Below, one piece after another: positions 1-7,511 of a stretch of 24,988 nt of DNA. Location: the IMG/VR virus record IMGVR_UViG_3300025769_000783, positions 1 to 24,988 of that record; one strand, 5' to 3'. Positions within the stretch are counted from its first letter, which is position 1; each line of letters begins with the position of its first letter. The position numbers and the translations under genes are program-made. A model generated the notes under the pieces. It worked only from the letters and a program-made list of their open reading frames with translations. It was not told the DNA's origin and ran no database searches. This stretch comes from a virus.

Positions 1-415
1 TTCGGTCAAGCGAATGCCCTTCCGGTCTTGGTCCAAGGAATCGGTCAAGCCATTCGCAGAATGCCACTGGGTCATCCTTCCAACGGTAGTACATCTTAAT
101 GCCTCGACCGCCGTAGCTGTGGTAGGCACGATGGGACTTGTTATAGCACCACTGTTTTATGCTGCTCCACGCTTGGTACTGGTAGGTTCCATAATAGCCA
201 TGTTTGTAACTATTCTCTGCAAGCATTTCGCTTGATGCACACCCACAGGATTTTGATTCACCGTTCCTGAGAGTGCCCCCCCTTACCGTAGACTTGTTTC
301 CGCAGTCGCAAATACAGTCCCATCGTGCATCTCCGCTGGACGTACTGACCGGATTGCGACCCATTACGGTCCACCTCCCGATCTTCTTTCCATTCATGCT
401 GATTGCCCTACCCAT
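1..415 (-). CDS. AP2/HNH-type phage DNA-binding protein, partial (3' end outside window)
   Basis: The reading frame is open from an ATG at 413-415 leftward to the window edge, giving about 138 codons with no stop. Near residue 40 it has a compact Cys cluster (CICDCGN), then SCGC about 25 residues later. It continues with a WSSIKQWCYNK stretch, YGGRGIKM, and an ending of the GHSLDR type. This order (short Cys-rich lead, W..I..RCY, YGGRGI, W...F..WL, S.DR) is a familiar arrangement in phage proteins annotated as AP2-domain or HNH-like DNA-binding proteins. The catalytic part, if any, lies beyond the edge. The start overlaps the stop of the upstream gene as ATGGGTAG, which suggests translational coupling. 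A second in-frame ATG lies at 394-396. The family call rests on pattern memory only. Confidence 0.6.
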   Translation of the reverse strand, partial: MGRAISMNGKKIGRWTVMGRNPVSTSSGDARWDCICDCGNKSTVRGGTLRNGESKSCGCASSEMLAENSYKHGYYGTYQYQAWSSIKQWCYNKSHRAYHSYGGRGIKMYYRWKDDPVAFCEWLDRFLGPRPEGHSLDR

Positions 416-677
416 TCTCGTCCTCCTCATGTTTCTCAGGTAAATCCCATTCACTGACTAGATTCAGCCTACACCCACACGGGGTGTTTGTCTTTCTACC
501 ATCTTTCCTCTCAAGAAGCAAGCTGTCTGGAGTCGCCCGAAAGTAGAGGGCACAGCCTCGGCAATAAAAAACCGACTTCGTTGCTCTGCCGTAATAATGG
601 AAATGGTCAAACCGAAGCTGACGGTACTTCGCCCTAATCCGGTTGATCATTTCATCTCTTGAATTTTTAGCTGCCAT
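408..677 (-). CDS. Small protein with two Cys pairs, putative zinc-binding
   Basis: 89 residues. The N-terminal third is basic and helical. Cys39 and Cys42 (CRGC) and Cys67 and Cys69 (CGC) could hold one zinc ion. The C-terminus is acidic (EKHEEDENG). The gene starts one base after the stop of the 33-residue membrane peptide (TAAGATG) and its stop overlaps the next start as ATGGGTAG, so it belongs to a leftward operon read from about 1750 down to the window edge. I do not recognise a named family. The Cys spacing and basic N-terminus would suit a nucleic-acid-binding accessory protein, but that is inference. Confidence 0.6.
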   Translation of the reverse strand: MAAKNSRDEMINRIRAKYRQLRFDHFHYYGRATKSVFYCRGCALYFRATPDSLLLERKDGRKTNTPCGCRLNLVSEWDLPEKHEEDENG

Positions 678-678
678 C

Positions 679-780
679 TTACAACCCCGCTACGATGATG
701 ATGAAGAGCATTAAAATAAACACTGCGACCAACGACGCGATGTATAGCACGTCGAGGAATTTGTGGATAAACCTAAGCAT
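679..780 (-). CDS. 33-residue single-pass membrane peptide
   Basis: The frame runs from ATG at 778-780 to TAA at 679-681. A short basic/polar head (MLRFIHKF) is followed by one hydrophobic segment of about 22 residues (roughly residues 11-32, rich in Val, Ile, Leu and Phe), then a Gly-Leu end. Its start overlaps the stop of the upstream gene (ATGCTTAG) and the next gene starts one base after its stop, so it fits exactly between two neighbours, which supports it being a real gene. No known function can be assigned. A small toxin or membrane anchor is possible, and a holin-like role is possible but unsupported. Confidence 0.55.
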   Translation of the reverse strand: MLRFIHKFLDVLYIASLVAVFILMLFIIIVAGL

Positions 781-916
781 TTTTGAGAGCCTCCTTTAAC
801 TGACGTTCACGGGTCTTGTTTCGCTTGGTTCGCTTGTCAGCAAACTTGACGGCTCGACATTTTGGATTCCAGTGCCGAACACGGTTTGTGTTGCTGATGT
901 GTACTGTTCTATTCAT
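773..916 (-). CDS. Very basic 47-residue protein
   Basis: The longer open frame reaches back to 1006, but the ATG at 914-916 has a strong GGAGG ribosome site about 7 bases upstream and overlaps the preceding stop as ATGAATAG, so this start is preferred. The product has 47 residues with a dense Arg/Lys C-terminal half (KFADKRTKRNKTRERQLK) and one Cys. The charge suggests nucleic-acid contact. No family is recognised. It lies in the tightly packed leftward operon. Confidence 0.55.
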   Translation of the reverse strand: MNRTVHISNTNRVRHWNPKCRAVKFADKRTKRNKTRERQLKEALKNA

Positions 917-1352
917 AAATGAAACCTCCAGAAAGTGCGTGCTCTTCGTCGATTCTGATCTCATCGCAGTGATCGTACTCGAACTTGAGTCTGATCCGCT
1001 TGTCATCTAAGCCGTCACGCACAGGGGACATGACTGCGGCTGTGAATAAGGAAAACAGGTGTGACGAGATTGGCTTAGTGCTCGCAGGGTTGTGGGAAGG
1101 TGCTTCGAGATCGTCCTTCGAGAGACCAGCGAACATCGAGTTCAGTCGGATCAACTGCTTTGGGTCCAGCGTGATGCAGTCCTCTTTTTCGTCAACCTCC
1201 CTCCCAGCAACCTCTTCGATGTCAGACAGGAATCGATCAAGCCAGACCCATAGGCTCGAATAGCTGAACTTACCAACGGCTTCGTCGTTTCCAGCAAGCT
1301 CGAAGGTAACGGTATAGAACCGCTCGAAGAGGATGAATTCAGAGTTGTCCAT
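909..1352 (-). CDS. Hypothetical protein, 147 residues
   Basis: A longer version begins with TTG at 1416-1418, but ATG at 1350-1352 is preceded by GGAG with good spacing and gives the more natural start MDNSEF. The protein looks globular and acidic: an aromatic-rich N-terminal part (FILFERFYTVTFEL), a middle helix and loop region with KEDCITLDPKQLIRLN, and an acidic C-terminus. I do not recognise the family. With this start, a gap of about 62 bases opens at 1353-1414, and that gap carries one copy of the AGCGTGATAT motif. Its stop overlaps the next start. Confidence 0.6.
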   Translation of the reverse strand: MDNSEFILFERFYTVTFELAGNDEAVGKFSYSSLWVWLDRFLSDIEEVAGREVDEKEDCITLDPKQLIRLNSMFAGLSKDDLEAPSHNPASTKPISSHLFSLFTAAVMSPVRDGLDDKRIRLKFEYDHCDEIRIDEEHALSGGFIYE

Positions 1353-1414
1353 CGTTTTTCTCCAGTGAGTGTTAAAGCGTGATATTGGTATTCTTGCAGT
1401 ATCGGCTGTGGGTG

Positions 1415-1750
1415 TCAAGCGGAATTACGAGAACATTTACAAAAAGTCCAATATCCCCGAAAAAAGCCCTCCGCCCTTCGTTTATAGATCTCCTCGCCGC
1501 AGGCAGTGCATTCGCATGTAAGTGGCGAAAACCTCCCATGATAGGTCGTTTTCCTCACTACCCTGCCATCATAGGCTTTCCTGATCCGCTCATCGACCTC
1601 CTCTAGGCTGACCTTCGGCTTGCCCGATTTGCTTTGGCGTGGAGGTGGTGGTGGGGCGTCATCAGGCACAAACTTGCCCAACAATCTCTCCAAATCGTGA
1701 TCCGAGTACCCATCAGGGTCGTGTTTTTGGTCGAAATCAAACCCAAACAT
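1415..1750 (-). CDS. Pro-rich/Cys-rich small protein, putative zinc-binding
   Basis: An upstream TTG at 1760-1762 is in frame, but ATG at 1748-1750 has GGAG placed 6 bases before it, so it is preferred (111 residues). The N-terminal third is acidic, followed by a run of five prolines and a basic linker. The C-terminal part has CECTACGEEI and then FCKC, a four-to-five Cys arrangement typical of a small zinc knuckle. It is the first gene downstream (leftward) of the duplicated hairpin element at 1858-1928. Function unknown. Confidence 0.6.
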   Translation of the reverse strand: MFGFDFDQKHDPDGYSDHDLERLLGKFVPDDAPPPPPRQSKSGKPKVSLEEVDERIRKAYDGRVVRKTTYHGRFSPLTCECTACGEEIYKRRAEGFFRGYWTFCKCSRNSA

Positions 1751-1756
1751 AGCATT

Positions 1757-1857
1757 CTCCAAAAAAAGTTTTTACCGTGTTTTACGGTGTAAAAGTGTAA
1801 CTTACCCCCCACGAGGGGGGCAAAATCAAAAATCCTTCTTGACTTTCTACTTCTTAT
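1757..1857 (-). promoter_or_regulatory. Leader part of duplicated element, copy A
   Basis: Read on the minus strand, this lies between the 71-base hairpin and the gene starting at 1750. It holds, in order, a box AAGAAGGATTTTT placed 17 bases after the hairpin, a G/C hairpin (six C, loop, six G at 1805-1820), a small inverted repeat ACCGT/ACGGT (1774-1788), and an A-tract/T-tract joint (AAAAAC then seven T) ending at the GGAG ribosome site. The first box and the A/T joint recur in copy B at 22482-22568. No -10/-35 promoter is convincing here. Confidence 0.55.
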
Positions 1858-1928
1858 AGGTTAAACTCTCGCGTTCCGCTAACGAGTTCACCGAGTTTAG
1901 CGGTGACTCAGCGAACAGAGTTTAACCT
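1858..1928 (-). repeat. 71-base bulged hairpin, copy A
   Basis: The outer arms AGGTTAAACTCT and AGAGTTTAACCT are a perfect 12-base inverted repeat. Inside them GTTCGCT pairs with GTTAGCGGAAC, with bulges on one strand only. The apex GAGTCACCG pairs with CGGTGAACTC around a CTAAACT loop (minus-strand reading). Copy B at 22411-22481 has the same length and the same stem order. The hairpin starts 18 bases after the stop of the primase-helicase gene. A T-run does not follow directly, so a simple intrinsic terminator is unlikely. Confidence 0.75.
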
Positions 1929-1946
1929 GATAAGAGAAGGTCAGAG

Positions 1947-3983
1947 CTACTGTGCTGGCTCTTCTGGTTTCGGACAACCATCAAAGATCCACTGGTCAAG
2001 ATTCTCTTTCCAGTCATCTGTGAACTTGTATTTGCCGTAGAACGGCTTGCCGCAGATCCCGACCTGTGCAGCCATTGACAGATACTTCCCAATAGTCTTG
2101 TCTGTGGAGTCGCCGCCAAAGACCTCCTCTCGCTGTTCCTTATGGTACACGAGGCTCAGCCCATTCTTCTCGCGTTCTTCTAACCACGGTCGCAGCAGTT
2201 TGAAGTAGTGCATTCGACGCTCTTCTGCGTTGTCCTTTCGCTCTTTGCAATTCTCCGAAAAGCTGCCAGTTTTCTGGCTCCTCTGCGGCGGTATGTCGGA
2301 CTTGAACCACTTGCCATCCTGAAGGTAGGCTGAGAACGGCTCTGGGGACTTGGACGACCGTGTTACAGCCTCAACGCATACCAGTGGTTTTATCTCATGT
2401 GGCACTAGGACAAGTTGAGAATCAGCCGCCCTACTAATACTCCCAGCCCCAGAACCGATGTCGGTCACCGATTTCTCAGACTGACTCCCCTTGGATGCGT
2501 GATGCACAACAATGATCGACACATCATACACCCGACCGATGCGGTCCAGTGCATTATACAGGAGTGTCATCTGGGCATTGTCGTTCTCGCTGGTTCCCTC
2601 TGGTAGGAACCGATAGAGGGCATCGAGGACGATCACATCGTACTGACTGGCGTTGACCTCCTCTAGCATCGCCTCTAAGCCCTTTATATCGAGCCCTGAG
2701 CCACGCAGGGCGGATACCCTGAGTGACTTGCCGGCTTTGACTCCGAGTGCGTCCTCGACCGTCTTGAGCCGCCATGCGAGTTCGTTCTTGTGGAGTTCAT
2801 TGTCCACGATGAGGCAGTTCAGGTTATTCGGGCTCGTCCACCCAAGGAAATCGCCACCATTCGCTAGGGTGATTGCCAGATTGTAGACGAACCAGCTTTT
2901 ACCCGTCTTTGGGGATGCGACGATGTTCAATGTCTCGCCTTGCCGCAGAAGTCCCTCGATTACATAGGGTCGGCGTTCTGGGCATTCACTGGAAAGCTCG
3001 TCGATCGTCAACTGAGGGTAGGACTGGCTGATATCAGCACCGGAGGTCGCAGTTCCGAGAGCGAACTCGATTTCAGGCAGGTCGGTCGTCCAGCTATCGT
3101 CCCCGAAACCGCATTGGCGAAGCAGTGCTGGTAGATCTTCCCTCTTGTGACCCTCAAGCAGGCGAAACGCCTCCGATAGGGTGATCGACTCGGCTGGGAG
3201 GATGCCATCGGAGGTCGAAAAGTTCTTGAGCAGCAGGTTGCCACCCTTCGAGATTGACCGACCGAGGGTGCCCGAAATTGCGTGCGATGAGGTCCGTTTG
3301 CCAGGGCGGACAAACTCATACGATCCGTCCCCCTTCACGATCACTCGATAGCCCTTCTGTTCTAGGGCAATCTTGACGTACTGGACAGCCTCCGCAGACT
3401 TATTGAAGTCATCCAAGGGCGAACAGCCATGATTCCTCACAGTGGGCTCGATGGGCGGCTCAGGAGCCTTGGGGGCAAGCAGGTGAGCAATCTTCGGGAG
3501 CGGTGCCTCATTGACAGGCACATCCTCCGCAGAAGTCTCGATTGCATATTCCCCGCCATTGACGTGAGTCGAACCGGGTCCGATGACCTGACAACCGGCT
3601 GAGAGGAAATCAAGACCCTGATATTCCTGAACAGACTTCGGCAACTTGAGGTCCGATGCTTTCGAGAAATACAGGTGGCGACCACCAGACGGCGACTCCA
3701 CCACAAATGCAGCAACATCGAGCAGGTCGGTGCCACAGTCCTTGGACAGTCGCTCAAGTGCCTCATAGCCATTCTTAGCCGGATCATGGACATCCACGTC
3801 GATGACCAGCGTATCAGCATCAAGGACAATGCCGTACTTATCGTCATTTGGACCAAACTCGATGTCAGATGCACGCACCTGAGTCTCTGTCCACTTGGGG
3901 GTTGTCGGTCCCTTGCGACCGGCTTGGATGGGCACAACTCGTGGGTTCCATTCCTTGATCATTTCTGGGATTTGCACTGCCAT
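1947..3983 (-). CDS. Primase-helicase: Prim-Pol domain fused to RepA-like ATPase
   Basis: 678 residues. The N-terminal part (about 15-170) matches bifunctional primase/polymerase proteins: acidic metal-binding motif VIDVDVHD (60-67), SPSGGRHLYF (98-106), and GPGSTHVNGGEY (135-146). The C-terminal part (about 335-540) is an AAA_25/RepA-like hexameric ATPase with Walker A ASPKTGKSW (356-364), Walker B DVIVLDAL (449-456), and the IIVVHHASKG strand (490-499). The C-terminus looks like a winged-helix-like tail. The expected role is primer synthesis plus fork unwinding for phage DNA replication. The start has an ideal AAGGAG site and lies about 30 bases from the divergently read terminase gene. Catalytic residues appear intact. 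Confidence 0.88.
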   Translation of the reverse strand: MAVQIPEMIKEWNPRVVPIQAGRKGPTTPKWTETQVRASDIEFGPNDDKYGIVLDADTLVIDVDVHDPAKNGYEALERLSKDCGTDLLDVAAFVVESPSGGRHLYFSKASDLKLPKSVQEYQGLDFLSAGCQVIGPGSTHVNGGEYAIETSAEDVPVNEAPLPKIAHLLAPKAPEPPIEPTVRNHGCSPLDDFNKSAEAVQYVKIALEQKGYRVIVKGDGSYEFVRPGKRTSSHAISGTLGRSISKGGNLLLKNFSTSDGILPAESITLSEAFRLLEGHKREDLPALLRQCGFGDDSWTTDLPEIEFALGTATSGADISQSYPQLTIDELSSECPERRPYVIEGLLRQGETLNIVASPKTGKSWFVYNLAITLANGGDFLGWTSPNNLNCLIVDNELHKNELAWRLKTVEDALGVKAGKSLRVSALRGSGLDIKGLEAMLEEVNASQYDVIVLDALYRFLPEGTSENDNAQMTLLYNALDRIGRVYDVSIIVVHHASKGSQSEKSVTDIGSGAGSISRAADSQLVLVPHEIKPLVCVEAVTRSSKSPEPFSAYLQDGKWFKSDIPPQRSQKTGSFSENCKERKDNAEERRMHYFKLLRPWLEEREKNGLSLVYHKEQREEVFGGDSTDKTIGKYLSMAAQVGICGKPFYGKYKFTDDWKENLDQWIFDGCPKPEEPAQ

Positions 3984-4004
3984 TGGTTACTCCTTGGAAA
4001 GGCG

Positions 4005-4013
4005 TGATAAAAT
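4005..4013 (+). promoter_or_regulatory. Extended -10 promoter for the packaging operon
   Basis: TGATAAAAT fits an extended -10 (TGn plus TAAAAT) in the short divergent gap between primase and terminase. A start about 7 bases downstream would fall at 4020-4021, that is on the ATG at 4021, implying a leaderless or near-leaderless message. It contains a GCGTGATA core shared with three other regulatory gaps. No clear -35 box is seen, as often with extended -10 promoters. Confidence 0.45.
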
Positions 4014-4020
4014 GTGTTGC

Positions 4021-4506
4021 ATGGTAAGAGGACCAAAACCACGAGCGATCGAAGTTCAAGAATCATCAGGTTCATTCAAGCACGATCCGCAGAGACGCCC
4101 AACTAACATTATAAAAGCGGACTCTCGGCTTCCTGAACCACCTGATTTGATCAAGAACGACAAAACTGCACTCGCCGTTTGGCGTGATACTGTGGATATC
4201 TTAGCGTCTAGTAATATATTAAGCAAGACGGATACGGCACTTTTAACACAATATGTTGTAACTTATTCTGCGTGGACCAAATGTGCTGAACATATCATGA
4301 AGCACGGTCATGAGGATGAGAACGGAAAGACGAGCCCTCAATCGGTTGCTTTCTTCAAGTTGTCATCCGAGCATCAGAAGCTAATCGCAGAACTTGGATT
4401 GTCGCCGTCCAGTCGAGCCAGACTGTCAGTTGCGACAAGTGATCCGACAGATGCCAAGGCAAACAGCGACCTCCGCAACTTCTTAAAGGCTGCGAAGGGT
4501 GAGTAA
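4021..4506 (+). CDS. terS: Terminase small subunit, P27 family
   Basis: 161 residues beginning MVRGPKPRA, the typical RGPKP opening of P27/Terminase_4 small terminases. Further family features follow: SGSFKHDPQRRP, PEPPDLI, a Trp-containing helix (AVWRDTVDIL), LSKTDTALLTQYVVTYSAW, and a C-terminal ELGLSPSSRARL. It recognises the packaging site and feeds DNA to the large subunit. An in-frame ATG at 4012 would add MCC and has a weak GGAAAGG upstream. The family start pattern favours 4021, which would then be nearly leaderless from the promoter at 4005-4013. Its stop overlaps the next start (TAATG). Confidence 0.88.
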   Translation: MVRGPKPRAIEVQESSGSFKHDPQRRPTNIIKADSRLPEPPDLIKNDKTALAVWRDTVDILASSNILSKTDTALLTQYVVTYSAWTKCAEHIMKHGHEDENGKTSPQSVAFFKLSSEHQKLIAELGLSPSSRARLSVATSDPTDAKANSDLRNFLKAAKGE

Positions 4507-6197
4507 TGAACTTCTTTCCCTATGTCGATCGCGTCATCAATGATGACGTTGTTTGTGGCAAGTGGATCAAGCTCGTCGTCGAACGGCACGTCAACGATCT
4601 CAGCCGAGTCGATGACGACGACTTTCCGTACTACTTCGACGAAGATAAAGCTCAGTTTGCACTCGACTTCTTTCCTCAGATTCTGAAGCACTCGATCGGT
4701 GCCCATGCAGGTCAACCATTCTATCTGGAGGATTGGCAGCAGTTCTTCGTAGGCTCACTCTTCGGGTGGCAACACAAAGAGGAAGGCAGGGGGCGAAGGT
4801 TCCGGCAGGCGTTCTTGACACTTGGGCGTAAGAACGGAAAGAGCACCCTAGCGGCTGGGATTGCACTTATGTTTGCTGCAATCGACATGAACCCAGTCAC
4901 TAACGATGTTGAGCAACGTGCCCAAGTCATCCTCGCCGCAACCAAGCGTGAACAGGCAGAGAAGGTTATCTTTGCCGAGTGCCTGCGTATGCGTCATCAA
5001 GCTCCTGCTCTCCGAGCCGAGTCTGTTGTTGCAAACAAGGTGATCACGTTCAACCACAATGGCGGTAACATTCAGGCTGTCGGTTCTGACCGACCATACG
5101 ATGGGCTGAACCCTGTTCTGGTCTCCCTCGATGAGACCCATGCGTTTGGAAACCCGCATCGCAAGTTCTTCTCGACGATGGTCACTGGTTCTGGGTCTCG
5201 GGTTCAGCCATTGCTGTTGACCACCACTACAGCCGGTGACGATCAATCGCACATCTGGATCGAGCAGATCAACTTCTGCAAGCAGGTGCTCGGCGGGACC
5301 GTTGTGGAGGACTCGATCCTCCCGATCATCTATGAAATCGACGAGGAGGATGACCCGCTCGATGAGGGATGCTGGCACAAGGCAAACCCCAACCTTGGCG
5401 TATCAATCTCCTATGACTTCCTCCGAGCCCAGTCGAAGCCATGCCGATCGTCAGTTACGGCACTCAACCGATTCAAGCGATATCACGCCAACACTCTGGT
5501 CTCGTCCACAGAGCGAATCTTTAGCCTAGAGGACTTCGATAAGTGCAGGGGCTCGCTATCCGATTGGAGGCGTGATGCTGACGCATGTGCGGCTGGGATT
5601 GACTTAGGTGGGCGAGATGACCTTGCAGCATTTGCATTGGTCGCGAGGTTCCCCACGGGCGACTACCATGCGGACGATAGCCCGATCTACAGGTACGAGG
5701 GCAGAGTCTGGGCGTACATATCGAGGACTACCCATAGGGATCTAACGGAACTTCCGTTTGCCCAGTGGATTGCTGACGGCTTGATCAAGGTCACGGACAC
5801 ACCAATTGCTGACCTCCAAGCCGACTTCATAAACGAATACTGGGACAACTACTGCTTCGACGCTGCCATTGACCCCTATCAGGCACAGCAGTTCGGGGAG
5901 CAGGTTTCATCCCAAGGTGTGGTCATCGCAACGATGGCACAAACTCAGGCACATTTCAACGAACCTATCGCTGACTTTCGGCAAGCCTGTGCAGATGGGA
6001 GATTCCGCCACGATGGAAACCCATTGCTGCGTTGGTGTTTGTCGAATGCCGTTGCAGTGAAGGACAGACAAGATCGTTGGATGTTGGCAAAGGCTGCGAG
6101 CAGTCAGAAGATAGATCCCTTAGTCGCATTGCTCATGGCGTATCGTCGCTGCATGGCAGCACCTACGCGAGGTGATGGCGATGTTTTTATCACATAG
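4506..6197 (+). CDS. terL: Terminase large subunit, HK97-like (Terminase_1)
   Basis: 563 residues. The ATPase half has Walker A LGRKNGKST (106-114) and Walker B VLVSLDETH (204-212), with a coupling motif near LLTTTTAG (237-244). The nuclease half begins near residue 362 with GIDLGGRDDLAAF (metal-binding Asp366 and Asp371/372) and has a second acidic patch in AAIDPYQAQQF. The protein powers DNA packaging and cuts the concatemer. AAGGGTGAG precedes the ATG, which overlaps the stop of terS by one base. Length and motif order are normal for the family. Confidence 0.93.
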   Translation: MNFFPYVDRVINDDVVCGKWIKLVVERHVNDLSRVDDDDFPYYFDEDKAQFALDFFPQILKHSIGAHAGQPFYLEDWQQFFVGSLFGWQHKEEGRGRRFRQAFLTLGRKNGKSTLAAGIALMFAAIDMNPVTNDVEQRAQVILAATKREQAEKVIFAECLRMRHQAPALRAESVVANKVITFNHNGGNIQAVGSDRPYDGLNPVLVSLDETHAFGNPHRKFFSTMVTGSGSRVQPLLLTTTTAGDDQSHIWIEQINFCKQVLGGTVVEDSILPIIYEIDEEDDPLDEGCWHKANPNLGVSISYDFLRAQSKPCRSSVTALNRFKRYHANTLVSSTERIFSLEDFDKCRGSLSDWRRDADACAAGIDLGGRDDLAAFALVARFPTGDYHADDSPIYRYEGRVWAYISRTTHRDLTELPFAQWIADGLIKVTDTPIADLQADFINEYWDNYCFDAAIDPYQAQQFGEQVSSQGVVIATMAQTQAHFNEPIADFRQACADGRFRHDGNPLLRWCLSNAVAVKDRQDRWMLAKAASSQKIDPLVALLMAYRRCMAAPTRGDGDVFIT

Positions 6198-6206
6198 GAA
6201 TAGAAC

Positions 6207-7511
6207 ATGAAAACGATTGGAAGAGCGTATCGTGCTTTCAGCGGTCTCAAGAATCCGGCAGCATGGCTGACCGAGTTCTTTGGCGGAACGCAGAGCAAGA
6301 CCGGCATCAAAGTGACGACCGACTCAGCACTCGGGTTGGCTCCGGTCATCTATGCTGCAAACAAGATTAGCGGACACATCGCACAGCTACCCGTGCGTGT
6401 CTATGACGAGATGAGCCTAGAGAAGGAAGATCGCAGGCAGTCACCGGCTTGGAAGCTGATGAACAAGCGACCAAACAAGTTCATGACATCTTTCACCATG
6501 AAAGAGATCATGATGGTTCATGCGTTGATCAATGGGAACGGAAGGGCATACATCGTTCGCAACTCGATCGGCACTCCGACCGACCTGTTACCGATTGATC
6601 CATCCCATTGCCAAACAATCTTGGTGGACAACGAGAAGTGGCACCTCGTGATGGCGAACCCTGGGACTCCGCAGTCAGCAGTGCCCGACCGGCTGAGAAT
6701 GGGCGAATACTACAAGGTGCCCGATCGTGACATGATCCACATCATGAACACGAGCTATAACGGCGTCTGGGGGCTGCACCTCATCGAGCTTGCCAAGGAC
6801 GTGTTCGGACTGACTCAGGCATCACAGGATGCAACAGCAATCACAATGGCGAACAGCGGACGACCGGGCGTGTTGCTCGAAGCACCGACCGGCATGTTTC
6901 GCAGTGCCAAGGATGCACAAGAGTTCCTCGACAACTTCAACAAGAAACACGAGGGCATCACAAACACTGGGCGAGCAGGCTTGCTGCGTGACGGCATGAA
7001 GGCGACCACTGTGCCCATCTCGGCATCGGACGCACAGTTCCTTGAGCAGCGTAACTTCCAGCGTGAAGAGATTGCATTGCTGTTCGGCTTGGAAACGATC
7101 ATGGGCGACAACTCAGGTCAGACCTATAAGTCGATCAGCGAGCGAAACACTGCATACATCCAGAACTGCCTCCAGCGGTGGTTTGCAAAGTGGGAGTGCG
7201 AGATCGAGGACAAGCTCGTGAACCCAGCAAGACCAATGTGCGTTGAATTTGATTCGACTCCGTTGGCGAAGGGTGATCCAAACTCGCTTGCCGACTACTC
7301 GGTCAAGATGGGTCAGACTGGGGCAGTTACGATCAATGAGACTCGTGCGATGCACGGGTTTGCACCAGTCGAGGATGGGGACAAACTTCCTCACCAGATT
7401 GCACTAGATATCACCAAGGCACAGGAACCCGAGGAGGGCGAAGAGCCTAGTGACGACGATACCGAAACCGAAGAACCAAAGAAGGAAAATACCGATGAAG
7501 TTAGAGAGTAA
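6207..7511 (+). CDS. Portal protein, HK97 family
   Basis: 434 residues. The N-terminal region has VIYAANKISGHIAQLPVRVY (47-66), the hallmark of HK97/phage_portal proteins, followed by the clip/wing region (NGNGRAYIVRN, LLPIDPSHC) and the stem region with GLETIMGDNSGQTYKSISERN. It forms the dodecameric vertex through which DNA enters and to which the neck attaches. The C-terminus is a long acidic Glu/Asp/Pro tail. An AGGA ribosome site precedes ATG at 6207. The last 17 bases overlap the protease start, as is usual in this gene order. Confidence 0.92.
   Translation: MKTIGRAYRAFSGLKNPAAWLTEFFGGTQSKTGIKVTTDSALGLAPVIYAANKISGHIAQLPVRVYDEMSLEKEDRRQSPAWKLMNKRPNKFMTSFTMKEIMMVHALINGNGRAYIVRNSIGTPTDLLPIDPSHCQTILVDNEKWHLVMANPGTPQSAVPDRLRMGEYYKVPDRDMIHIMNTSYNGVWGLHLIELAKDVFGLTQASQDATAITMANSGRPGVLLEAPTGMFRSAKDAQEFLDNFNKKHEGITNTGRAGLLRDGMKATTVPISASDAQFLEQRNFQREEIALLFGLETIMGDNSGQTYKSISERNTAYIQNCLQRWFAKWECEIEDKLVNPARPMCVEFDSTPLAKGDPNSLADYSVKMGQTGAVTINETRAMHGFAPVEDGDKLPHQIALDITKAQEPEEGEEPSDDDTETEEPKKENTDEVRE

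Noticed and set aside
14-235. Open frame of 73 codons on the plus strand at the left edge
   Set aside because: It lies opposite the partial AP2/HNH-type gene, has no ribosome site and no recognisable composition.
1353-1418. N-terminal extension of the 909-1352 gene from a TTG start
   Set aside because: ATG 1352 has a better ribosome site, and the extension would cover a copy of the regulatory motif.
1805-1820. CCCCCC-ACGA-GGGGGG hairpin as an intrinsic terminator
   Set aside because: No T-run follows on either strand within the usual distance; the T-run on the minus strand is about 40 bases away, at the next ribosome site.
1858-1928. tRNA or tRNA-like gene
   Set aside because: The repeats have a single long stem, no anticodon arm and no CCA-adjacent acceptor pattern.
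3437-3937. 166-codon minus-strand frame inside the primase gene
   Set aside because: Same strand but another frame than the primase; Arg/Ser/Leu/Met-biased sequence with no domain, a frame shadow.
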